64,000 nt of DNA, taken from contig CM050451.1 of NCBI GenBank assembly GCA_027563935.2, forward strand, positions 97,367,565 to 97,431,564. Reading direction: 5' to 3'. Source of the stretch: Costus lasius (lineage: Eukaryota; Streptophyta; Magnoliopsida; Zingiberales; Costaceae). The translations under genes and the position numbers were made by a program. This document shows positions 36,170 through 47,193 of this stretch, piece by piece. The first letter of the stretch is position 1. The number at the start of each line of letters is the position of its first letter. The notes beneath the pieces are model-generated. The model was not told the origin of the DNA and did not search any database. It saw only the letters and a list, made by a program, of their open reading frames with translations.

Positions 36170-36465
36170 CGTGCCTCCAGCTAGCCTCCCGCCTCCAGCT
36201 TGCCTAGATGAGCTCAGGAGAGGAGGGAGGCGGAGGACGACGAGCAGGAGCTAGTGGTGTCGGAGGCAGCATAGGAGGAAGAAGAGGAGATTGTGTGGAG
36301 AGGATGGAGGCGTGAAGAGCCATGGCGACGGAAGAGTGGTGGGGTGATGCTTGAGGGGTACGTGGAGGCAGCGAGCAGTAGGGAGGAGGGATCAGAGGGC
36401 GTTGCGAGGACGGAGATCCTGACGGACGAGAGCTTGGATGATAACTCTGGACACGTGAAAATCAC
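36170..36465 (+). pseudogene. Second, shorter copy of the DUF1685 fragment
   Basis: This repeats the sequence upstream of the first copy: 'gatgagctcaggagagga', 'cggaggacgacgagcagg', then 'gggtgatgcttgagggg' and 'gagggatcagagggcgttgc'. It is cut off right after a 'gacgagagcttggatgataa' run, just before the conserved DUF1685 core. The two copies are about 330 bp apart and in the same orientation, so they arose by local duplication. Confidence 0.6.
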
Positions 36466-36560
36466 GTGATCCTTTCTAATGGATTGTATTTCTTTTCTTT
36501 GCGGATTGTTAATCCATTCCCTTTTCTTTTACATCCATTCAAGGAAACAGACTGTTGAGT

Positions 36561-36889
36561 ACAACAACAAAGGAATTAAGATATTATTTCTATTGTCATA
36601 AATGAATAAATATTTCTGTAGAAAAGTTACCTTATTAAATTAAAAATAATATAATTATAAAAGTTTATAATAATAATACATTCATTATTGTATAATAATT
36701 CAATTGGGTCAATCGGATTTTAAAGCGACCCATGTCTTAAATTCTTTAATTAAAATTTCTTGTGTCTCTATTCGACGAGACATTTTTCTCTTTTAATTAA
36801 ATCTATAATGCTTGATACATAAGCATTATTTAGTTGTACCTTATTAAAAACCTACAGTTTAGCCCTGTGCATGAAGTAGTAGCCTTTTG

Positions 36890-36932
<43 letters not shown>

Positions 36933-37189
36933 GCTATCAGCTTGTTGAAAGAGCAGCTCCAAGTGGTAAGATATAAAAATAAATAAATAAAAACTAATAA
37001 TTTAATAAAATCACTTTTAAAATAGATTAATAATTCTATCTTAAATAGAATTAATTTTGTTTTAATAAAACATATTTTGTTTTGTTTTATAATAAAAAAA
37101 ATTTTATCATGCAATTTAATTTAAATTTCAATATCTCAAATTTTTTTAAATTCATTTAAAAATGATAATGTCATTTATAAATTAGGCTA
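36561..37189. other. AT-rich spacer
   Basis: No gene is seen. The region is AT-rich with homopolymer runs and one microsatellite (see 36892-36931). Confidence 0.5.
36892..36931. repeat. (TAA)n microsatellite
   Basis: About thirteen uninterrupted ATA/TAA trinucleotide units. Confidence 0.9.
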
Positions 37190-39052
37190 ATGATCCTAAC
37201 AGTGGGGGCTAGCCTAGTTTATAGTATAACTTTTATTTGTATGACACATCTGATGGATCACTCATAAGGGATCCTGGCGTATGGTGGGAATTCTATTTTG
37301 GGCCATAGCTTTCACTGTTATTAAATTTTAAAATTGGCCTGGGGATTCCCAATAGTTAGGCATGAGGTGCTAATGTAGGTATATGGGTATATCAGTGATA
37401 GATATACTGGACCGACCTACTGTGAGACTCTGACTTGGTGTCATGACTTAACCTCACAAGTGACAGGAGATGCATTGATCCCTTGACTTGAGGTCATTGA
37501 CTCTTCTATATGGTTAGGGGCATGCTTTGATATAACCTAACACCTCACTATAGTTGGGAGGTCATAACGGTTGTCATTAAGTATGTCACGACCCATATGA
37601 GAAGATCAATGGACAGACAAAGGATTTGCTCATTCCTGAGGGAAGCTTGATATCCACGGGCCCCTTATGGTTGCATGACTGAAAGTGTATGGCTATACTC
37701 AGGTGAAAGCCTGATTTAGTCATGACCATGAGATTGGGTGAAAACAAGTGGTGACACACTTGTCCAATCAGATATCAGTTTGGCAAAGAGGTTGTAATGC
37801 ATCGATACCTTATTGCGATGATGGGAATGTCGATGTCGATATCCATTCTGAAGACTTGGGTAGTAGCGATGCACTGCTAGGCGCCACTCATACTTGTGAT
37901 GACCTTAGTTCATCACTGCCAATGTCAGAGGAACCTATAGGGTCGCACACTTTCATACTCGAGTTCTCGTATTGATTAGGTAGCCTTATTGATTGAGTTA
38001 TTGGATAACTAGGATCTATTTGAGAGATTTCATCATCACCAATGGCTTTGATGAGATAGAAGAAGCTTATTGAAGCCAAACTTTATTTTTGCTAGGTTGA
38101 CACAAAGTTAACCATGGTTGAGCCACATTTGACTTGGGTTGCATTGGATTAGATCCAATGGCTTAATTAACCTGTGTAATGAACTTTGGGCTAGCCCATT
38201 ATCCAGTGGGGGCCTTCTAATAAGTTGTCATGAAGAGATAAGAGGGCATAAGGGTATAATGGGGAGAAAATCTTCATATATGCGCCTAAGGGGTATAATG
38301 GGGTTAAGTGTTGGTGCCTAATGCTTCATTAGGCATTTCTTAGCCACCTATGCCTCTTCCTTGGAAGGAAAGCTTGCCTCTATGGCAAGGCTTCGGGCGC
38401 ATATGGGTTGGTGGACTTGTATGGCAAGTCCTAGGCGCATATGGTTGATGGCTAGGTGTTTATGGTAAAGGCTTGGAGTCTTTCCTTACATCTAACCCTT
38501 GCCACCCACTCTCCCATTACCCTAGCTGGATTGTCCTCATAACCATGCACCTATATACCTTGTCTTGCTGCCCCTTTCTTTGATAATATTCAAATTACAT
38601 GCGAGAGCAAGAAGCGGGGCAAAAGCAAAGGTGATCTTGGTGCATGTCTTGTTCCTCATAGCCGCAAGTCTTCCTCTTTCTTTCCTCTTGGTGCAATAAA
38701 AGCAAGAACTTGGCAGCATCATCTCCCTCCTCCTTTCTCTTGGCACTTCATCCCTTGAAGGTGGCGCAAGTTTTGTAGGAGGCTCGCTAAGGCATGGATC
38801 TTCTTCCCAAGGTAAGCACCGGGAGTGGAAGAAGGGAACTCGAGCATTGGCTGTGTGTGAGACTGCAAAGGGTGCACGCTTGGGCGCTTACATTGACATC
38901 GCTCCTCTTTGCTCTTAGGTATCTATTCTATCACATCGTGTAGACCCCCTCGCTTGTAACGATCCTCTAGATTTTTGGGACTGACCTGTTTCGGGGATTT
39001 GCTTCCGTTGTGTATGTATGTAAAATTTTAAAATCCCTGTGGTTTCCCAACA
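37190..39052 (+). mobile_element. 5' LTR of a second Copia family, plus strand
   Basis: The right edge is firm: ...TTTCCCAACA at 39052, then a tRNA-iMet primer site one base later. The left edge is uncertain. TGATCC near 37189 is a candidate, but the TGTTGGG start expected from the inverted LTR ends is not there. The LTR may therefore be truncated. The text resembles the other Copia LTRs in style (for example 'ggccccttatggttgcatga' and 'gtgtatggctatactcaggt' versus 'gtgtatggccatacccag'), so it is a distant relative. Confidence 0.6.
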
Positions 39053-39053
39053 G

Positions 39054-39065
39054 TGGTATCAGAGC
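39054..39065 (+). promoter_or_regulatory. Primer-binding site, tRNA-iMet
   Basis: TGGTATCAGAGC follows the LTR end after a single G. Confidence 0.85.
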
Positions 39066-41100
39066 AACTTGTGAGACTCGAACAATATTCTTAATGCTTT
39101 TGTATGCTCAAATGCCATTCAAATTTTTGAAAATTATTGTATGCGCATGTTGTTTTTCTAAAGTAGAAAAATTGTAGGTTTCTTGTTCCTAACTTCTATT
39201 CAAAATCCTTTGGTCTTTTGCTTTCTTCACATGGTGGGATAGACCCATATGTGGAAGAAATAATTTCTCCTCTCATGGTGGGATAGACCCACTATGTAAG
39301 ACTTGTTGAGATTATGCGGGGTATGGACTGAGTGATTGCCATAATCTTAGCAAGTTAAGGATTGCAAGTTGGTAACCTGTATGCCACTTGTAGACTCCTG
39401 AGAGAAATAAAGAACCAAAGATTTGCAATAAGAGGTTGAGGAAGAGAGACATGTTTTGATGAAAAACTAAATTTTAGCTTTTGTGTTTTTCATGAGCATA
39501 TAGAAAAGCAAGAGAAAAATATCTTGTTTGTGCATTGTGTTGTGGCCATAGTCAAGCCCTTTGTACGCCTGTGATGTATTTGTGTTAAGCCTGCGTGTAG
39601 GGCTGTCCATTCGGTTTGACCCGAACTGAACCGAACTGGTTTGGGTCAAACCGATTTTTTTTTATATGTATAAAAATAACCGAAGCCGAACCGAACCGTA
39701 TTATGTAAAAACCGAAAATGAACCGAACCGAATCTTTCGGTTCAGTTCGGTTCAAACCGAAAAAAAAACCGAATTTAGAATAAATAATCATGGAAACGTG
39801 CAGTGGGTGGGAGGCGTAAGAAGCGTGTTGCGTTGCATTGGCCGGAAGAAAATTCTGGTCGAAGATCTTTGCCCAAGGTAGGTTAGGGGAAACCGGGGTC
39901 GCCTTGACACTATAGTGGCAGCCGAGGGCAGTCACAACGGCGCCAAGATCGCTCGTTCGACTCGACGGCTAAGAACTTCGGACGTGCTGCAGCAGTAGGT
40001 GAAAGCGACCGCACCAGATCCCACGCGCACTTGAGCTTCTCGGCGATCTGGCTGCCGTCGGAGGAGGAGAGGTGGAAGGCGAATCAGAGATTGAGGCGCT
40101 TCGATGGCTCGGCGGAAGGGACGATGGCAGGGGTACGACGACGAGTGCTGCTGGCAATGGCGGAACGGAGTAAGGGACGATGGCGGAGAGATGGCGACGA
40201 GAATCTGAAGCGACAGAGCTTGATATTTTTTCTTCAGAGAAGCAGGCTTGGGCACAAGTCACATAGCATTAGCTGTGTGAGAGCATTTAATGCAAATGCG
40301 TGAGATGTCAGACATCGTTTTGATAAATATGTATTTTTTATGTGTATGCTTGAGAGCCTTTAATGCAAATGCGTGACAGCTTGAGACGTTTTGATAATTA
40401 TATAATTTTTTTATATGTATGCGTGAGAGTATATGCTATAGTAATTAAAGATTTTGTGACTTTTGTCAGAGCATTAATGCAAATGCATGAGTGAGACGTT
40501 TGTATAATAACGAAAAATTTGAAATTGAAAGATTTGATCAAATTATATATGATTCGGTGCAATTAATGCACCAATAGCCGAATCCTGCATTCGTTCACAC
40601 GCTATTTCGGGTCGGTTCGGGTTTAAATAAATTTTTTTATCAAAATCAAAATCAACCCGATGGAAAATTAAATTTTCATAACCCGAACCGAACCCGATTT
40701 ATGTTGTGTCAACCCGAACCGAACCGACAAAATCGGTTCGGTTCGATTCGGTTTGTAGGTTTAACCCGACTAATGGACAGCCCTACCTGCGTGTTTTTTC
40801 TTTTTCAATTGCACGAAGAAGATTAAGTGGCGCATCCTTCATGAAGTCTTGGCATTGGCACAACTCTTGATGGCGCATCATGCAAGGTGGTGCTTGTTTG
40901 GGTTTGACTAAACCATAGGGTTTGAGTGCAACCCCTCTTGGAGCATGCATGGTGGCACATCTTGGTTGGTGGCGCAAAGAGCAAGGCATTGGAAAATCGC
41001 TGTGACACAAACAACAAAGATCAACGAAGGAGATTAATCAACAAAGATTCTCTTTCAATCAGTCGAAGAGAGAATCCTGAGATGGGCGGGTTCGGATCGT
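39066..41100 (+). mobile_element. Leader of the second Copia family, interrupted
   Basis: This is non-coding sequence after the primer site, with two copies of 'catggtgggatagaccca' near 39231 and 39276. A hAT-type element interrupts it at 39598-40785. The leader resumes after 40793 with 'ttttttctttttcaattgca'. No gag or pol follows. The right limit is a guess. Confidence 0.45.
39598..40785. mobile_element. Non-autonomous hAT-type transposon, 1188 bp
   Basis: The terminal inverted repeats are TAGGGCTGTCCATT (39598-39611) and its exact complement at 40772-40785. A perfect 8-bp target duplication CCTGCGTG flanks it (39590-39597 and 40786-40793). TAGGG-type ends with an 8-bp duplication are the hAT signature. 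The ends are filled with repeats of CCGAACCGAA and CGGTTCGG, as in many hAT subterminal regions. The middle (about 39830-40260) is GC-rich, with an open minus-strand frame rich in Ser and Pro that I do not recognise. Near 40277, 40348 and 40469 there are three imperfect copies of a unit with 'tttaatgcaaatgcgtgag'. No transposase is present. Confidence 0.88.
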
Positions 41101-42149
41101 CTGAACGAAGAACACAAAATCCATAAAAAATACAGAATCAGATGTACATAAGAAAATTACCTAAATTGATCCTCACTGTCTCAGCAAGAAGGAAAGGATA
41201 TCTGTGATTATCATTGGGCCTTTGATCAGATTACAGGGTTCGTGTCCACTTCCTAATCGGTCCCTCAGCAACTCTCAACACACCTCTTTCTTCCGCCATC
41301 CACATTCCACATAAGGTTAATTGGTGTGAAATCTTAGACAGTCGCTGGCTAAGAGCCCGATTGAAGTAACACCTCTTTGCAAATATTTGATGCCATCTCC
41401 TCTATCGCCCCAATGGAAGGGCCATTGACAAGCGTCGCCTCCCTTTGAAACACATCGTCTACACCATTCCACCTCCACTCAGGCGCCTCTTCTGCCTATA
41501 CTCAGCAAGGCCGCCGCTTTTCCTCTTTGCTGGCTTCCTTCCTGTGTCTCAACTAGAATCAAATTTGCAGACGCCTCCGCCTGCAGCATGCTCATCCTCT
41601 TCCCCGAAGTCTTTATCAACAAGCAAACTCCTCTCGCTAGCTGTTTCCTTACCTCCATCGACGCCATCTCCTCAACAACCACCGAACTTGCTGCTACTTA
41701 ACACAGAGGGCCGCCATCGCTGGATTCATCCCTTCAGCGCCTCACTTCTGCTTCCCTTTGAGACCCAAATTGTTACAGCGATCTCCAGGGAGCAGCTCGT
41801 GGTCACCTTCACCGGAGCTTAGCAATGCCGCCGCTTCTCCTCCCTGCTAATTTCGCTCCTACGCCTCAATCGGAAGCAACTTATGGTCGCCTATCGCCTC
41901 GTCGTTATCGGGAATTCACATGAGTCAAAGAACTTTACTCTTTGACTTAGGAAATAATAAAAAAATTAAAATAAAAAGAAAATAAATAAATAAATATGTG
42001 TGATAAAACGAGATGATATTAACAACCATGGCTGATTTAGTCTGCTTGCTAAATGATTTGGACTTAACTCAAGTCGCTAAATGTTGACTCCAAAAGAAAA
42101 TTTTTAAAACATTCTCAATAATAATAAATACTTAAAAGCCTTTTACCAT
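41101..42149. other. Unassigned, with a GC-rich Pro/Ser frame
   Basis: A 125-residue plus-strand frame at 41445-41822 lies in a locally GC-rich patch and is rich in Pro, Ser and Leu. I recognise no domain. It could be a captured fragment or part of an old LTR. The rest of the stretch has no frame or repeat edge that I can support. Confidence 0.3.
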
Positions 42150-43445
42150 CGTGGTGAAATATTATTTGGGAGGTACGTCGACGTTTATCGTCAGGGAATA
42201 ACTCCACAATATGATATTTCGTTCATCAAAGCTAAGGTATTTTTTTCAAATTTAAATATCCTACACACTACAAGACCGGATATTTTCCAAATTGAATTAT
42301 CCAACACACAACAAGCCCGGGTAATTTTCCAAATTTAAATTATTCAACAAGCTGTGAGGCCAAGTAATTTTCTCAAATTTAAATATTTAATATGCCGCAA
42401 GGCCTGATATTTTATCCAACAAGCCGCAAGGCTGGGTAACTTTCTCAAATTTAAATATCCAACATGCTGCAAGGTTGGATATTTTCCAAATTCAAATTAT
42501 CCAACATGGCGTGAGGCCGGGTAATTTTTTAAATTTAAATATCCAACATGCTGCAAGGCCAGATATTTTCCAAATCAAATTATCCAACACACCGTAAGGC
42601 CAGATAATTTTCCAAATTGAAATATCCAATACATCACAAGGCTGAATATTTTCCAAATTCAAATTATCTAACATGCTGCGAGGCCGGATTTTTCTTCTTC
42701 TTGAAAGGCCGGATATTTTTTCAAATTCAAATTATCCAACATGCCACGAGGCCGGGTAATTTTTCAAATTTAAATATCCAACATGCTGCAAGGCCAGATA
42801 TTTTCCAAATCAAATTATCCAACACACCGTAAGGCCAGATAATTTTCCAAATTGAAATATCCAATACATCGCAAGGCTGAATATTTTCCAAATTCAAATT
42901 ATCTAACATGCTGCGAGGCCGGATTTTTCTTCTTCTTGAAAGGCCGGATATTTTTTCAAATTCAAATTATCCAACATTCCACGAGGTCGGGTAATTTTTC
43001 AAATGCTTTAATGCATCACAATAAAATATTGTTTGGGAGGTGCGTACATCGAAATCTACCATCGGGGCGTAACTCCTCAATATGACATAGCACCGCCAAG
43101 GCCAGATATCCTCAAAATTCAAATATCTAATAAGCCATTGCAAGACCAAACATTTGACAAATATAACTTGTCGAAATTGATAAAGGCTCTTTTCTTTCAT
43201 CGCATATGTATCATGTCAAATCATGTATTTTCATAATTTTTATGAATAATATTGTTTTGTCTTTTATTTTATTTAATAGTATAGATCTCTTAATCAAAGG
43301 TGTCCTGACTTCAGGGGTAATTAACAATGAGTGCTTGGGCTCATTGGAAGCTAGAACCCATTAAATAAAAAATCTTATTTATCATAAGATGAATTTGAAA
43401 ATGGTTATATTATATTTTTAATATAATACCTTTTCACCCCACCTC
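42150..43445 (+). repeat. Left arm of a long diverged inverted repeat
   Basis: The inner part (about 43255-43445) matches the complement of about 58520-58690. A nearly identical core of about 25 bases contains 'ttaacaatgagtgcttg'. Similarity is roughly 80% over some 170 bp by eye. The outer part holds the tandem array at 42240-43010. It also holds a motif with 'ttgtttgggaggtgcgtac' near 43028 that recurs, complemented, near 59115-59160. Order and orientation are mirrored at both ends, as expected for the two ends of one DNA transposon or foldback element. Confidence 0.6.
42240..43010 (+). repeat. Tandem array, ~50-60 bp units in a 235-bp higher-order repeat
   Basis: The units follow the pattern 'caaggccagatattttcc', then 'aaattcaaattatccaacat'. 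About fourteen degenerate units can be seen. A block of four is duplicated exactly 235 bp apart (about 42532-42766 and 42767-43001), so that two identical-looking minus-strand frames appear at 42492 and 42727. These frames are by-products of the repeat. Related units, complemented, occur at 58830-59075 ('tactcggccttgatggtttg'). Confidence 0.8.
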
Positions 43446-45154
43446 TTTGTGTTTATTCATTTTTGTTGCCTAGATAGTTTGTCAACCTACTTTTCTCAAT
43501 ATTAAATTCAATTTAAAATCCCCAAGATCAGTTAGAACTAAAGAAATTAGCATTGAAGGCATTAAGAAAGGAAACCATTGTTTTGGATTTTCACAAAGCA
43601 TCACAGATGACCTCATATATTAGTCCTACTGGCTTAAGTTTCATCTCATCCTTACATATATCCAAAAATTATCTCAAGAGCAATGTATTATAAATGTAAA
43701 CATGTATAAAAGGAACACGTGTTTAATGGAAAAATCAGCCATCAAATTCAGGATCTCTGTGTTTTATCACTTGTATATGAAGTGCCCCCAACAATTTCAC
43801 TAATTATGAGATTAAGGATATGAAAGGAGAGCAACGGGCTAAGAGGACGTTAAAAGGACACCGTAAAAAAAAGGGAAAGAGCAAAGACAAAAAAAAAGAC
43901 CGAGAGGTATAAAAGAGTTGGATAGTGTTCTATTTATTATTATTATTTTATGATTCATAGATAATGAGGGTCTGCTACTTGCACCATGCGTTCCTCTCTT
44001 TTTAATGAATTTATGTTTAGTAGATAACATGAAGTAGCACATTCATCCGCTTCTCATGTGAATTCTCCTTTTTATGGATTTTCATAGTAAATATGGATAT
44101 GCTACTAGTGTCACCCTTCTCATGTGAATTCTCCTCGTTATGAATATTTTTATAGGAAATTAGGATGTGCTACTTGTATCTATATCATGTGAATTCTCCT
44201 CATTATGAATATTTCTATAGGAAATATGGATGTACTAGTTGCATCCACATGCTCTCAGTGAATTCGTCTTCTTGTGATTTTTTTACTTTAGGAAATATAG
44301 ATGAACTACTTACATCCACACAATTTTCATATGAATTCCCCTTGTTTATGTAACATGGACGCGCTAATTGCATCCATGTGTGAAATTTTTTAAAGAAGCA
44401 TGAAAGTGTTAACTGCATAAAAGACCCAAACCCAGCCAATTAGGGCTTGGATTTGTTTATTTATAGATTACGGTGCTTCTAGATTGAAAACTTCTAAAAA
44501 CAGGTATGGTCGTGATCTCTACCTTAATTTTAGTGGTGTTGATAAAGTCGTGACCTGCCATGAGTTTCATGGCCTTGACTGTGATCTTTACTAGCTTTAA
44601 ATTATTATGTCATAAAGGAATTGACTGTATTCATGACCTTTTTAGTATGATTACCATTATAGGTATGGTTGTTATCTTTTTGAAAGCTCTGCTTTACTTG
44701 AAATTTGAGGCTCGACTTCGTCTCATCACATAGAGTTGTGTCATGACTTCAATTTCTTAAAATATATCAATTTTGGGCTCTTTTTATCTAAATTGTACAA
44801 ACACAAGGAAAACTGTAAATTTTGAACAAATAAAGATATTTAAGATAAAAATAATATAAAATTGATAATTTATTATTTAAATTAAAAGATAATAAGCACT
44901 AAATAGCTTATATAAATATAAGTCTTATCACCCATCATAACTGAGAAGGCTCATGAAGAAGTATGAATATTTGAAGCCTCAAATTGGAAAGTAAACTCTA
45001 TTGATTTGAAAAATTATGGAATTCTTGTTCAAGGAGCATAATGTTGCCAAATGGAAAATTTTCTAATACCTCCAACTTGGGGTATAAGGAACCAAATGAA
45101 GAAGTATATAAATCAATAGAAAGGACAATGACCTACACTAGTCAATTTCATTCG
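43446..45154. other. Interior of inverted-repeat element, no gene seen
   Basis: AT-rich. There is a minisatellite at 43960-44400. Text like 'ggtcgtgatctctacc' and 'tcatggccttgactgtgatc' near 44500-44600 resembles worn Gypsy LTR sequence. No coding frame can be supported. Confidence 0.4.
43960..44400 (+). repeat. Minisatellite with ~70-bp units
   Basis: About five imperfect units occur. Each has 'atgtgaattctcct', then 'tataggaaatatggatgt', then 'actagttgcatcc'. Spacing is about 65-75 bp. Confidence 0.65.
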
Positions 45155-45159
45155 CATAC

Positions 45160-45509
45160 TGTTGTGTCTGCAAGTGCACGGATACTTGAAGTAATAATTA
45201 AGATATCGAATCACAGAGACCTCGTTTATCAAGTACCGAATAATCAATTTCTTACTAGCTAGGTAGTCGGAAATATGACAGCAAATTATCGAAAGCTACA
45301 CGAAAATATCATAGAGAGAAACTAGGACTAGGGTTTCATCCACCTTAATTTCAATGACTAGATATGAAATACATGTTAGTCAGTCTAATTTTATTATGAT
45401 AAAGATATAATTTACTTCATAAAGAAATCATCTCACTATCGTGTAGATAATTTATAAAGAACTAATCCTCACTCTCATGCAGGATTTATTCAATGTTAAA
45501 TATAAGTAA
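45160..45509 (-). repeat. Remaining part of Gypsy 3' LTR
   Basis: These 350 bases match 56351-56700 of the 5' LTR with few changes. The piece ends exactly where the Copia LTR starts. Confidence 0.88.
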
Positions 45510-47193
45510 TGTTGGGATATGCCCTTAAGGCTAATGTTTGAGGCCTTGGGTTATTGTCAGTATCATGTATAAACTATGTATATGTTTTATAAAGGCAATT
45601 GTTGTTATTCAGATTGTTACACTATCTGCTGCTGTATGTATACTTCTGAATAATGTCTTAGTGATGTTCAGCTTAGCTGATGTTAAGTGTTGTCCTTAGT
45701 CGAGATATCTTGGTGAACATGAGACAGCCTTGATATGATTGAGACTAATATGTGTTCTGATCTTATAGGATGCTTCGAGTATGGAATGAGATTTAGATAC
45801 ATAGGTACATTGGACGTACTGGACTGACCCTACTTAGGATATTCAATTGTTTGTCACAATGTGAATAATCCTTGTATGCAAGCAAGTGGCATATTCCCTC
45901 TGACTTGAGATCACTTATGTTTCTAAGTGATGATTGGCATTGTCTTGAGGTAATTCAATATCATTTGAAAGATAATGGTTAAGGATTATCTTGGATGGTG
46001 GGCATGAGTCATGTTAGGGCACTAGTGATAGATATAGGATTGCCTCTCCTAGATGGAGTGTGATGTTCTAAAGGGCCCCCTGGATGAGATGGTTGAGAAA
46101 GTGTATGGCCATACCCAGATGACTATGTTCATCTGATCTAACCATTCTCATCGTGTTGGAATTACAGGTTTGACACGCTTGTCCAACAACAACATCCAGT
46201 GGCAAAGGGAACATGTATGCCCAGTGAATTGGATTCACACTTGTGCTGTGTTTTGGGAGTAGTCTTGGAAGACTCTTTCCTTCATATCGGGAGACAGTGA
46301 TGTGTTGCTAGATACCCCTCTCTGATCGTGATAACGTAAGTTATCGTTACCGACATTGAAGGAAACCCTTAGGGTCGCACAATTTGATGATATGGCTTAC
46401 CTATGTCAGATCGTGTGGACTGGAATTATTCTAGTTCTGTTTAAAGCAATTTAAACTCTGATTGGAAGTGAGATCTAGTCTGATCATGTTTGATTGATTA
46501 AGACATATGATCGGTAAGCTTCGATCGGGAGAATTGATGCTTGATCGTAAAGATCAAGAGATTCAATGAGATGTGTGGTTAGATCTTGAGCCATTTGGTT
46601 CGAAGAGATCCAAACCATAGCTGGTTCGATTTGGTCCTTGAACCAAATGAATTGGACCGGTTCACTTAGGGTGAACGCATGGTTCAATTAAGAGGAGGTT
46701 TTCGAATGTTTATGGGGAGTTAATGAGAGGAAGTTACATATCGGTTTTGCTATTAGTCATGGTAACCGAACCTTCCTTTTTGGGCTCTTCCCTTCACGGT
46801 TTTGATTGTAACTCTCCTCTCCTCTTTGTCTTTGGGTGGTATGTGGAATAGACCTTCTTGACGAAAAGAAAAAAGGGGAAGACCGGCTAAGGGGGTGCAC
46901 ATCTCCTCTCCAAGACTCGATCAAAGAATCCTTGGCGACTTGCTAGCACAAGTAGCGCAAGGAAGGAAGCCTATCTCATCCTGTGTGCGATTCCTTCGGA
47001 GAAGAGGCACTCGCCCCTTTCCTTCTTCCAAGCTGCCACTCAAATCATGGCTATGGTAACATCCTTAAATTGTTTTACAAGTCTTCAAGGTTGATTATAT
47101 TATCAAGTCATGCGATTAGAAATGGACTCCTAGATTTCATACTTGCTGAAAACAAAATTTTGGAATGATGCATGTTATCTAGGTTGCCTTTTA
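45510..47193 (+). repeat. 5' LTR of third Copia copy
   Basis: It runs from TGTTGGGATA to ...GCCTTTTA, with ATG GCT ATG at 47047-47055 followed by GTAACA. It has a small extra piece ('gaaaacaaaatttt') near 47150 compared with the other copies. Confidence 0.9.

Larger units (their letters stand above)
35540..36560 (+). mobile_element. Probable transposon carrying a host gene fragment
   Basis: A GC-rich core (about 35690-36450) stands in AT-rich surroundings. The outer edges resemble each other in inverted form: 'tatttccttggaggaat' near 35550, and near 36525-36550, on the minus strand, 'tctgtttccttgaatggatg'. This suggests diverged terminal inverted repeats. The core holds two tandem copies of a DUF1685-like fragment. 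I see no transposase. The class cannot be told. Confidence 0.45.

Noticed and set aside
42260..42275. CACTACAAG as a CACTA transposon terminus
   Set aside because: It is one variant of the local tandem unit (other units read 'cacacaacaag' and similar), and no matching inverted end or 3-bp duplication was found.
42492..42909. Two nearly identical 60-residue minus-strand frames
   Set aside because: They are readings of the tandem array and its 235-bp duplication, not a gene family.
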